Assembly (NCBI GenBank): GCA_024654265.1 | Contig: JANLIO010000064.1 | Coordinates: 1-20,416 of the forward strand | Direction: 5' to 3' | Source of the DNA: a bacterium | GTDB lineage: Bacteria; Patescibacteriota; Patescibacteriia; 2-12-FULL-60-25 | DNA length: 20,416 bases | In this document: piece after piece, positions 6,903-13,035 of the stretch | How positions within the stretch are numbered: position 1 is the first letter of the stretch | How the letters are laid out: each line of letters opens with the position of its first letter | The notes under the pieces: model-generated | Database searches by the model: none | Told to the model about the DNA's origin: nothing | What the model saw: the letters and a program-made list of their open reading frames with translations, nothing else | Translations under genes and position numbers: made by a program

Positions 6903-7437
6903 CTGTTTCTGCTGGAGCCTCTTCTGCAGGCGCCTCTTCTGTTTTCACTTCTTCTTTCGGTGACTCAGCCTCAGGGCTTTCTTTTGGCGCTTCAGCCTCT
7001 TCAGCCTTTGCAGAAAGGGCGGCGGCCTCTTCAGCCTTTGTCGTTTCTTTGGCCAATTCCTTTTCAGCTATTTCCGTAGCTTTTGCCTCTTCAGCCTTTA
7101 CCTTTGCTTCTTCTTCCTTTGCTTTTGCCTCTTCAACCTTTGCACCCATTTTTCCACGTCGCTTTTTCGTCAGGTGAACGGTTGTGCGTTTTTCTCCTGT
7201 GATAACTTTCTCATCAATCAAGAGATTCCACACCGTATCTGTTGGACTTGCACCTTTTTCAATCCAATATTGAATTCGATCTGTCTTCAATTGAGTCGTT
7301 CGTGGAGTTGTGTGAGGATTAATGCTCCCCAAAATCTCAAGCGCATGACCCCATGGATCACGTCCTTTTTCCATAACCGTCAAACGGTACATGGGCAATT
7401 TCTTTTTCCCTACTCGGGTTAGTCGAATGGATAACAT
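6886..7437 (-). CDS. rpsP: 30S ribosomal protein S16 with long charged C-terminal tail
   Basis: 183 aa. Residues 1-83 are a complete S16: MLSIRLTRVGKKKLPMYRLT, DPWGHALEILGSINPHT, RIQYWIEKGASPTDTVWNLL. S16 binds 16S rRNA early in 30S assembly. After KKRRGKMG, residues about 98-183 form a low-complexity tail of Ala, Glu and Lys (repeated KAEEAKA, EEAPAE), likely helical or disordered; ordinary S16 is 80-100 aa. Such tails are frequent in CPR ribosomal proteins, but their role is unknown to me. It is first in the operon rpsP-khpA-trmD, from a consensus promoter at 7543-7571 with a leader of about 100 nt. ATG start; no Shine-Dalgarno visible. Confidence 0.96.
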   Translation of the reverse strand: MLSIRLTRVGKKKLPMYRLTVMEKGRDPWGHALEILGSINPHTTPRTTQLKTDRIQYWIEKGASPTDTVWNLLIDEKVITGEKRTTVHLTKKRRGKMGAKVEEAKAKEEEAKVKAEEAKATEIAEKELAKETTKAEEAAALSAKAEEAEAPKESPEAESPKEEVKTEEAPAEEAPAETEKSAE

Positions 7438-7542
7438 TTTTGTAATTCGTAGCGCAATGCGCGTAACTTTATCTTAAATGAGATTGATTCGCGTTACGTA
7501 TGAAACGTTTCGCGGTCGATTGAGCATGTCGACGGTGAGCGG

Positions 7543-7571
7543 ATAATAGGATTTTTCACTTGTTTTGTCAA
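7543..7571 (-). promoter_or_regulatory. Consensus promoter of the rpsP operon
   Basis: On the minus strand TTGACA (7566-7571), a 17-bp spacer and TATTAT (7543-7548): the best housekeeping promoter in the window. The start would be near 7536, giving a leader of about 100 nt before the rpsP ATG at 7437. The leader contains a small GCGC-AAT-GCGC hairpin and a possible CGTAAC/GTTACG pairing, but no known riboswitch. Confidence 0.85.
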
Positions 7572-7582
7572 CAGATCAGTAC

Positions 7583-7611
7583 AAAAAGACCCCGTCATGC
7601 AGGGTCTTTTT
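7583..7611. terminator. Bidirectional intrinsic terminator
   Basis: Arms AAAAAGACCC (7583-7592) and GGGTCTTTTT (7602-7611) with a 9-nt loop. It lies just after the minus-strand gene ending at 7631 and upstream of the rpsP promoter, so it should insulate the rpsP operon from its neighbour. Confidence 0.85.
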
Positions 7612-7630
7612 GATCATTCTCGCTTTCTAC

Positions 7631-8188
7631 TTAAGATTCAGACTCTTCAGAAACTGGGTGCATCGGACGAAACCCACGTCGTTTTGCTCTAAAATCCTTT
7701 ATTTTTGGCTTCATTTCGGTACGACGATCCTTTTGGATCTGTCGACGTTCTTTGATGTTCTCAATTTGACCTTGATGCTTTGTTCGTATTTCTTGGAAAA
7801 ACGCCTTTTGGGCATCCTCTCCTTGCGAACAGATCCCATCAAGTCTCGCGAGGATCTCGTCGACTTTCGCCTTCATGTCCACGAAGTGATTCTCCTGTTT
7901 TGCCTGCATTTCTACAAACCGCGCACGTGCCTCATCCTGCTTCTCCGCAGGGAGTTTCGCAATACGCTCTTCAAGATTTCCTGCCATCTTTTCTCGCATT
8001 TCTGCGAACTTTTCTGGCCCATTTTGCAAACGATCCTTCATTAGAGAAACACGCTCTTCACATGTTTTCGGAGTTTGATCAGGTCGAGTTGCGTTCTGCG
8101 CATTCTGTGCAAATGTGATGAGCGGAGTCGCGACAATCGCCACACCCGCACCCACGAGAGAATAAAAAACTGCTTTTTTCATACTCAT
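7631..8188 (-). CDS. Secreted helical protein, function unknown
   Basis: 185 aa; start ATG at 8188 or the ATG two codons later, which gives a cleaner signal peptide (MKKAVFYSLVGAG). The hydrophobic core runs to about residue 26 and cleavage is likely near TFAQ-NA. The mature protein is nearly all helical and rich in Lys, Glu, Arg and Met (KDRLQNGPEKFAEMREKMAG, EERIAKLPAEKQDEARARF), ending with a basic segment (KDFRAKRRGFR). It has just two cysteines, C43 and C120, which could form a disulfide outside the cytoplasm. The style recalls small CpxP/Spy-like helical proteins, but no LTxxQ motif is seen. It follows trxA-trxB in the same orientation, 60 bp away, possibly as the operon's last gene. 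I do not recognise a family. Confidence 0.7.
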   Translation of the reverse strand: MSMKKAVFYSLVGAGVAIVATPLITFAQNAQNATRPDQTPKTCEERVSLMKDRLQNGPEKFAEMREKMAGNLEERIAKLPAEKQDEARARFVEMQAKQENHFVDMKAKVDEILARLDGICSQGEDAQKAFFQEIRTKHQGQIENIKERRQIQKDRRTEMKPKIKDFRAKRRGFRPMHPVSEESES

Positions 8189-8248
8189 TTTATTTATGCG
8201 ACTAACATGTCGCCTTCATCCGCAACATACCGCCCCCAAAAGAAAATG

Positions 8249-9172
8249 TTACACCTCAGATAAAAACCGTTCCGCTTCGAGCGCTGCCATACATCCAGTT
8301 CCCGCCGCTGTGATTGCCTGACGATATTTCGAATCCTGCACATCACCCGCCGCAAAGACACCGGGAATTTTTGTTGCAGTAGAATCCGGATTTGTTACAA
8401 GGTATCCACGTTCATCCATCTCTAATTTTCCTTGAAACATTTTTGTGTTCGGATCATGACCTATGGCCGCAAACACACCATCAATCGGCATCTCTCGTTC
8501 CTCCCCTGTGACCATGTCTTTCAAACGGACACCTGTCACTTTTCCATCTTCAACCCCCAAAATATCAATAACATCCGAATTCCAGATCACATCAATTTTA
8601 GGATTTGCCAGAACGCGCTCCTGCATAATTTTTGACGCGCGGAATGCATCACGTCGGTGAACAATGGTTACCTTCGATGCAAACTTCGTTAAAAAACCCG
8701 ACTCCTCCATCGCCGAATCACCACCACCAACAACAATTACATTTTTTCCTTTAAAGAAAAAACCATCACATGTTGCACACGCGGAAACGCCTTTCCCATA
8801 CAATTTTTTTTCACTCTCTAATCCCAACCGTCGCGCTGATGCACCTGTTGAGATGATAATAGAATTCGCCTCGTATGTTTCACCCTTTGCGGTAACCTTA
8901 AACGGACGCGTAGAAAAATCGACCGAGTCGACAACCTCAGAAATAATTTCAGTTCCAAAGCGCTTCGCTTGCGTTTTACACTTTTCCATCAGCTCTGGCC
9001 CCAAAACACCCTCCGGAAATCCCGGAAAATTTTCCACGTCTGTCGTCGTGATCAACTGACCGCCCGGTTCACTCCCTTCAAAAAGAAGAGGTTTCAATTC
9101 TGCGCGCGCCGCATAAATCGCTGCCGTCCAACCGGCAGGGCCTGACCCAATAATGATAAGATTATGCGACAT
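8249..9172 (-). CDS. trxB: Thioredoxin reductase
   Basis: 307 aa FAD/NADPH flavoenzyme that reduces thioredoxin. N-terminal FAD site IIIGSGPAG (6-14), ENFPGFPEG, ATP-like STGASAR, redox-active CATC (132-135) followed by DGFFF, NADPH site VVGGGDSAMEE and VTIVHRRDAFRAS, and the C-terminal FAD motif GVFAAGDVQD. Length is normal for the low-molecular-weight bacterial type (about 310). The start ATG lies inside the last codons of trxA (11-bp overlap), showing an operon and likely translational coupling. All catalytic residues seen are intact. Confidence 0.97.
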   Translation of the reverse strand: MSHNLIIIGSGPAGWTAAIYAARAELKPLLFEGSEPGGQLITTTDVENFPGFPEGVLGPELMEKCKTQAKRFGTEIISEVVDSVDFSTRPFKVTAKGETYEANSIIISTGASARRLGLESEKKLYGKGVSACATCDGFFFKGKNVIVVGGGDSAMEESGFLTKFASKVTIVHRRDAFRASKIMQERVLANPKIDVIWNSDVIDILGVEDGKVTGVRLKDMVTGEEREMPIDGVFAAIGHDPNTKMFQGKLEMDERGYLVTNPDSTATKIPGVFAAGDVQDSKYRQAITAAGTGCMAALEAERFLSEV

Positions 9173-9485
9173 GTTTCAACATTTTTGCCTTTAATGCGTC
9201 CTTTTCCAGCGATCCGCCGATACGCTCAACCTCTTGCCCATCTTTAAAGATGATAAATGTCGGAATCGACATAATACCAAACTTCTGAGCCGTCTCCCCG
9301 CTCTCATCAACGTTCATTGCTCCAATCTTTATTTGCGACGCGTCCATTTCATCAGCCAATGCTTCGATAATCGGATTCATCGCACGACACGGCCCACACC
9401 ACGGCGCCCAAAAATCAACCAAAATAGGAACAGAAGATTTTAAAACTTCTTCTGCAAAATTATCATCTGTTATTTCAATTTTCAT
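9162..9485 (-). CDS. trxA: Thioredoxin
   Basis: 107 aa, normal length. Active site FWAPWCGPC with Cys30 and Cys33, buried Asp in ILVDFWA (D24), cis-Pro loop GIMSIPTFIIFKDG. It is the cytosolic dithiol reductant recycled by TrxB encoded just downstream (11-bp overlap). Promoter at 9509-9537. A GGAGGT sequence (9499-9504) lies 13 bases before the ATG, longer than the usual Shine-Dalgarno spacing. No signal peptide. Confidence 0.97.
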   Translation of the reverse strand: MKIEITDDNFAEEVLKSSVPILVDFWAPWCGPCRAMNPIIEALADEMDASQIKIGAMNVDESGETAQKFGIMSIPTFIIFKDGQEVERIGGSLEKDALKAKMLKHVA

Positions 9486-9508
9486 ATGACAAAAGGTTAC
9501 CTCCGCGA

Positions 9509-9537
9509 ATAAGAGTCGGCAAGTCTTTTGATCTCAA
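9509..9537 (-). promoter_or_regulatory. Promoter of trxA-trxB
   Basis: On the minus strand TTGAGA (9532-9537), 17-bp spacer, TCTTAT (9509-9514). Predicted start is near 9502, about 17 nt before the ATG. The GGAGGT at 9499-9504 would then lie at the very 5' end of the message. Confidence 0.55.
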
Positions 9538-9575
9538 TGTTAAGTAGTCCTTAGTCTTGAGCCCTGGATCCTGAA

Positions 9576-9626
9576 GCGGAGCGTGGAGCGTGAAGTGTGT
9601 AGTGCGGAGCGTGGAGCGTGGAGCGT
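9576..9626. repeat. 17-bp direct repeat with internal GGAGCGT periodicity
   Basis: GCGGAGCGTGGAGCGTG occurs at 9576-9592 and again at 9604-9620, followed by a further GAGCGT. The unit itself is built from GGAGCGT steps. Only two copies are present and there is no constant spacer length, so it is not a CRISPR array. Confidence 0.8.
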
Positions 9627-9702
9627 TGCATTTTTTTTCTTGTCATCCTCGGGTTTAACCCGGGGATCCAGAATCAAAGAAACTCTTTATCTCACTCCTA
9701 CC

Positions 9703-9774
9703 TCTCCCCTTGGAAGGGGAGATATAGAGGGGTTTAGGAGAAACCTCCCCGCTCCCCTCCTTAGTAAGGAGGGG
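9703..9774. repeat. Two strong adjacent palindromes
   Basis: First TCTCCCCTT-GG-AAGGGGAGA (9703-9722), second CCCCTCCTTA-G-TAAGGAGGGG (9754-9774). Both are perfect, with 9- and 10-bp arms, about 30 bp apart. Wording of this kind is seen in dispersed intergenic repeats. No T run follows, so a role as terminator is doubtful. Confidence 0.8.
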
Positions 9775-9782
9775 ATTTATCT

Positions 9783-9803
9783 AAATTCCAAATTCCAAAT
9801 TCC
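9783..9803. repeat. Tandem repeat AAATTCC x3
   Basis: Three perfect head-to-tail copies of the 7-mer AAATTCC, directly after the second palindrome. Such a repeat is prone to copy-number change by slippage. Confidence 0.9.
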
Positions 9804-9934
9804 CTTCTAAAAAGGGATCTCTCCATTGCAGTCGAGATGACAGGAGTGAGAAAAGGAATCTCTCTGCGGAGTTTACCCCGTATTTCTTAACGGGGGTCGA
9901 GACAACAAAACACCCTTCGCACCTACAGACTCAA

Positions 9935-11962
9935 TTAACGTTGCATCGTAAACTCTCGCTTCTTTGTTTCCTGATGATAAATTTCTAAACGATCACCAAC
10001 TTCAATTTTCGTCTTTCCTTTAAAGGAAATTCCACATTCTTGCCCCGCATGGCACTCCTTTGAGGATTGCTTTCCCGTTTGCAATGAATCCACTATCCCC
10101 TCACCAATTGGATCTTCTCCACGCCAAACGCGAATTCGCTCACCTGAAACAACTTTCCCCTCCTTCACACGACATCCAACAACCATACGATCTGTTTCCG
10201 TTCGGAAAATCGCCGCAACTTCGACACTCCCCAAATCTTCAACAAATGTTTCCGGAGGTACCAGTTCATTCAAACGGCGCACAACATCATCATACAATTC
10301 GTAAATAGTTTTCGGTGTTGCAACGTCGACATCCTTTTCAACAGCAAGTGCTTTTGCTTTTGGCGTAAGGACAACGTTAAACCCGTACAACACAGAAGGC
10401 TGTGATGTTTCTGCTCGCAAAATATCACCCTCTGTAATATTTCCGAGCCCTTTTTGGATTACCTCTGCAGCGACATCCTCATCTTTCACTTTTTCCAACA
10501 TACCAAGCAGTGCCTCAAGTGATCCAAGGACATCCGTACGCAACACAATATTCAATTTTACACGACTCTTCTTTCCTTCGTCCGAAGAACTTTCAGGTTG
10601 AATTGTTTTCGTTGCAGATAACTGGCTTGCGACTTGGTATGAACTCTTGATCTTCTTTACTTTTAAATCTTTTGGATTATCAGGAATTTGTAAAATATCA
10701 CCCACGGATGGTGCCACCTTAAACCCCAAAATCTTTACCGGTGTTCCCGGTGTCGCCTCAGTCAAATTGTCACCGTTCCAATCTCGCATGGCGCGTACTC
10801 GTCCATACGCTGCATCATCAATTCCAAGGTGATCATTTAGCTTTAGAGTTCCGGTTTGGATCAAAACAGTTGCAACAGGCCCCTCGCCTTTATCGACATG
10901 AGATTCCACAATCGTGCCCACCGCGTGTCGATTTGGATTCGCACAAATCGTTTCCGCATTCATATCCGCAACCAAAAGCAGAATGTCTAACAGATCATCA
11001 ATCCCTGTTCCGTTTTTCGCAGAAATTTTCACGATCGGCACTGTGCCTCCCCATTCTTCAGTAGTAACGCCCTGCTCAGAAAGTCCGGCAAGCACGCGTT
11101 CAGGGTCAGCTTCTTCTTTATCCATCTTGTTCATGGCAACAATAAACGGAAGCTTTGCCGCTTTGATAATATTCAACGCTTCTACCGTCTGTGGCTGAAC
11201 GCCATCGTCAGCTGCAACAACCAAAATCGCGATATCAGCGACACGAGCACCACGCGAACGCATCACGGTAAACGCTTCATGCCCCGGCGTATCAATGAAT
11301 GTCATCTTTCGATCCTTTTTTACAATCTGGTATGCGCCAATGTGCTGAGTGATGCCACCTTGCTCACCCTCAGTAACGTTTGTCGATCGGATCGCATCAA
11401 GTGTCTTCGTTTTTCCATGATCCACATGTCCCATCACAACGATAATCGGTGGACGAGGAATACAATCCCCTTTTTCATCTTTTGCAAGAAGGTCTTTCAA
11501 CTTATCATCTGACTCTTTTTCCATTTCCTGCACTCCACTCTGCGCATTCGCCTCTTCCGGAGTTGCTTCATATCCAAGTTGCTCTGCAATAATGGCCGCT
11601 GTTTCAAAATCCAAACGTTCATTTTGTGCTGCGAGAATTCCCGACTTCATCAATTCTTGGATAACGCGCGTAACAGGCAAATTCAATTTACCGGCAAAAT
11701 CCCGCACCGTAACCACAAGCGGAAGCTGAACTCGCTTCACCTCAACGGGAACAGACGGGTCCACTTTCTTTGAACCAACAACCAATTTGTCACGAAGTCT
11801 TTCGCGTCGTGCGTTTTCGTTCCATGTCCGCATGATCTTATCCGCCATGCGATTATCCACTTTAATCGCGCGTCTCCCAATATCAAAACCGAGCACCGGT
11901 AATTTTTCGAGGAGCTCGTGGGGAGTGACACGCAAACGACGCGCGAGTTCAGTAACGTTCAT
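9935..11962 (-). CDS. infB: Translation initiation factor IF-2
   Basis: 675 aa from ATG 11962. The open frame extends 12 codons upstream to a TTG, but a promoter with its -10 at 11970-11975 overlaps that extension, so ATG 11962 is chosen. Two short IF2-N domains (MNVTELARRLRVTPHELL; VTVRDFAGKLNLPVTRVIQE) lead to the G domain: GHVDHGKT (178-185), DTPGHEAF (from 224), NKMD (278-281) and ISAKNGTG. Domains II, III and IV follow and end HQETKKREFTMQR. IF-2 brings fMet-tRNA to the 30S P-site and drives subunit joining. The protein is short, with little of the N-terminal region of E. coli IF-2 (890 aa). Not next to nusA or rbfA here. Divergent from truB. Confidence 0.97.
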   Translation of the reverse strand: MNVTELARRLRVTPHELLEKLPVLGFDIGRRAIKVDNRMADKIMRTWNENARRERLRDKLVVGSKKVDPSVPVEVKRVQLPLVVTVRDFAGKLNLPVTRVIQELMKSGILAAQNERLDFETAAIIAEQLGYEATPEEANAQSGVQEMEKESDDKLKDLLAKDEKGDCIPRPPIIVVMGHVDHGKTKTLDAIRSTNVTEGEQGGITQHIGAYQIVKKDRKMTFIDTPGHEAFTVMRSRGARVADIAILVVAADDGVQPQTVEALNIIKAAKLPFIVAMNKMDKEEADPERVLAGLSEQGVTTEEWGGTVPIVKISAKNGTGIDDLLDILLLVADMNAETICANPNRHAVGTIVESHVDKGEGPVATVLIQTGTLKLNDHLGIDDAAYGRVRAMRDWNGDNLTEATPGTPVKILGFKVAPSVGDILQIPDNPKDLKVKKIKSSYQVASQLSATKTIQPESSSDEGKKSRVKLNIVLRTDVLGSLEALLGMLEKVKDEDVAAEVIQKGLGNITEGDILRAETSQPSVLYGFNVVLTPKAKALAVEKDVDVATPKTIYELYDDVVRRLNELVPPETFVEDLGSVEVAAIFRTETDRMVVGCRVKEGKVVSGERIRVWRGEDPIGEGIVDSLQTGKQSSKECHAGQECGISFKGKTKIEVGDRLEIYHQETKKREFTMQR

Positions 11963-11969
11963 GGCTCGC

Positions 11970-11998
11970 ATCCTATAGAAAATCGGGGTTTTCGTCAA
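11970..11998 (-). promoter_or_regulatory. Promoter of infB, leaderless arrangement
   Basis: On the minus strand TTGACG (11993-11998), 17-bp spacer, TAGGAT (11970-11975). Only 7 nt separate the -10 box from the ATG at 11962, so the transcript should begin at or within a base or two of the start codon. No Shine-Dalgarno could be present on such an mRNA. Confidence 0.7.
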
Positions 11999-12032
11999 CC
12001 AAAGCGGGTAGGCAAATCCACAGGAAGACTGT

Positions 12033-12044
12033 TAGGATACACGC
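12033..12044 (+). promoter_or_regulatory. -10 box of truB, leaderless arrangement
   Basis: TAGGAT (12033-12038) lies 6 nt before the truB ATG, the same hexamer and nearly the same distance as for infB on the other strand. No convincing -35 is seen at 17 bp. Transcription would start at the A of the ATG. Confidence 0.5.
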
Positions 12045-12722
12045 ATGGATAACCTCCTCCTTATTGATAAACCGCCAGGATTTACGTCACATGATGCGGT
12101 GAACGTCATTCGCAAGCATTTTCAAACAAAAAAAGTTGGCCACGCCGGTACGTTGGATCCATTTGCAACCGGGCTTTTACTCATTGGTGTTGGAAGTACA
12201 ACAAAACAACTTGGAGCGCTTTCCGGCCTTCCAAAAACATACGAGGCAACCGCTCGCCTTGGCGCAACGTCAACAACGTTTGATCCAGAAGGAGATGTGA
12301 CGATAAATGCTGAGTGCAAAGAATTAAACACTGAAGTTATTGAACGTGTTTTTGATCAATTTCGCAAAGGATATGAACAAAAGGCACCCATTTACTCTGC
12401 CAAAAAAATAAAAGGGAAAAAGCTCTACGAAATGGCTCGACGAGGAGAAGCAACAGAAGAAGATCGACCATCTAAATTTGTTGAAATCACCAAACTTAAA
12501 ATCATCACATTTAACCCAGGGCACAAGACGCAGGACGCAGGATCCCCCTCATTGCCAAGCCTTAAATTTCGCGTCACGTGTGGATCCGGAACCTACATTC
12601 GCTCGCTCGCAGATGATATTGGTCATGCCCTTGGCTGTGGCGCATATCTCACCGCTCTCCGCAGAACGGAAATCGGGCCTTATCGGATTGAAAAAGCTAT
12701 CCCGTTAGAAAAATTTCGCTAA
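12045..12722 (+). CDS. truB: tRNA pseudouridine-55 synthase TruB
   Basis: 225 aa. TruB makes pseudouridine at U55 of the T loop in elongator tRNAs. LLIDKPPGFTSHDAVN (5-20) and the catalytic loop GHAGTLDPFATGLLLIG with Asp38 are intact; YEATARLGATSTTFDPEGDV, YSAKKIKGKKLYEMAR and GSGTYIRSLADDIGHAL also match. It is short for the family (about 300 with a PUA domain) but similar to minimal TruBs that stop after the catalytic core. Between ITKLKIITFN and LKFRVTCG an extra stretch (PGHKTQDAGSPSLPS) is encoded by DNA containing the repeat GACGCAG-GACGCAG, probably a loop insertion. The 3' end overlaps a possible small minus-strand frame by 18 bp. A tRNA-Lys with C instead of U at position 55, TruB's target base, lies at 19935-20010. 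Confidence 0.95.
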   Translation: MDNLLLIDKPPGFTSHDAVNVIRKHFQTKKVGHAGTLDPFATGLLLIGVGSTTKQLGALSGLPKTYEATARLGATSTTFDPEGDVTINAECKELNTEVIERVFDQFRKGYEQKAPIYSAKKIKGKKLYEMARRGEATEEDRPSKFVEITKLKIITFNPGHKTQDAGSPSLPSLKFRVTCGSGTYIRSLADDIGHALGCGAYLTALRRTEIGPYRIEKAIPLEKFR

Positions 12723-12842
12723 GCGATCAACATCTCGACAATCTTTCTCGATACTGATAATGTGCTCGTACCGACCATTACTCTTTATTTTGACCCGGAC
12801 GCGCATACGGATGAATTGGTTGCGGTCGGCCTCTGGAATCAT
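12705..12842 (-). CDS. Possible small basic protein, unrecognised
   Basis: 45 aa from ATG 12842 (MIPEADRNQFIRMRVRVKIK, then SNGRYEHIISIEKDCRD and VDRLAKFF). The composition alternates strand- and helix-like segments, so it could be real, and the frame is open further upstream, but I know no family. It overlaps the 3' end of truB by 18 bp tail to tail. No Shine-Dalgarno or promoter is evident. It may be part of a decayed gene together with the broken frame at 12883-13005. Confidence 0.3.
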   Translation of the reverse strand: MIPEADRNQFIRMRVRVKIKSNGRYEHIISIEKDCRDVDRLAKFF

Positions 12843-13035
12843 TGAAACTTCGTTTTTCGGAAATTTGCTTCTTGATTTGTACTTATTGGAGCTCTTCATA
12901 CAAAACTTTGAGCTACTCAACCGGAATACGATTTTCGGATAAAAAGGCCGTAAAGCAATACATTTCAACAAAATCTTTATCAAGGGTGTCTTCAAAATAG
13001 GCTCCTCAAAAGATCTTCCGTGACCGTTTCGGGCG
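12723..13035. other. Interval between truB and rny with decayed-looking minus-strand frames
   Basis: No confident gene. On the minus strand the frame 13005-12883 reads GAYFEDTLDKDFVEMYCFTA and then FLSENRIPVE, a TAG (12913-12915) and LKVLYEELQ before TAA. It has protein-like composition but no clear start and an internal stop. Downstream in another frame lies the 45-residue frame ending at 12705. Together these could be a pseudogene of a small protein pair. No strong promoter or terminator was found for rny; truB lacks an obvious terminator. Confidence 0.35.

Larger units (their letters stand above)
9486..9934. other. Gene-free patch of small dispersed-type repeats between infB and trxA
   Basis: No coding frame looks real here. 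The content is stacked low-complexity and palindromic pieces: a 17-bp GCGGAGCGTGGAGCGTG repeat, a TCGGGTTTAACCCGGGGATCC segment (about 9649-9667), two strong palindromes, a 7-bp tandem repeat, then CAGTCGAGATGACAGGAGTG (about 9829-9848) and a CCCCGT/ACGGGG hairpin (9874-9893). Segments of this wording occur as dispersed intergenic repeats in many bacteria. The last hairpin lies about 40 bp after infB but has no T run. Confidence 0.7.

Noticed and set aside
7438..7542. Riboswitch or S16 autoregulatory leader before rpsP
   Set aside because: The leader of about 100 nt has only short pairings and matches no riboswitch I can recognise.
7565..8118. Long plus-strand open frames opposite the secreted helical protein gene
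   Set aside because: They cross the terminator at 7583-7611, have Phe/Leu/His-rich antisense composition and no start context; the minus frame has a proper signal peptide.
9576..9803. CRISPR array
   Set aside because: Repeats are of different sequence and length, with two or three copies and no uniform spacers; no cas gene is present.
11963..11998. Upstream TTG start for IF-2
   Set aside because: The extension is occupied by a promoter (TTGACG, 17 bp, TAGGAT) and is unlike IF-2 N-termini.
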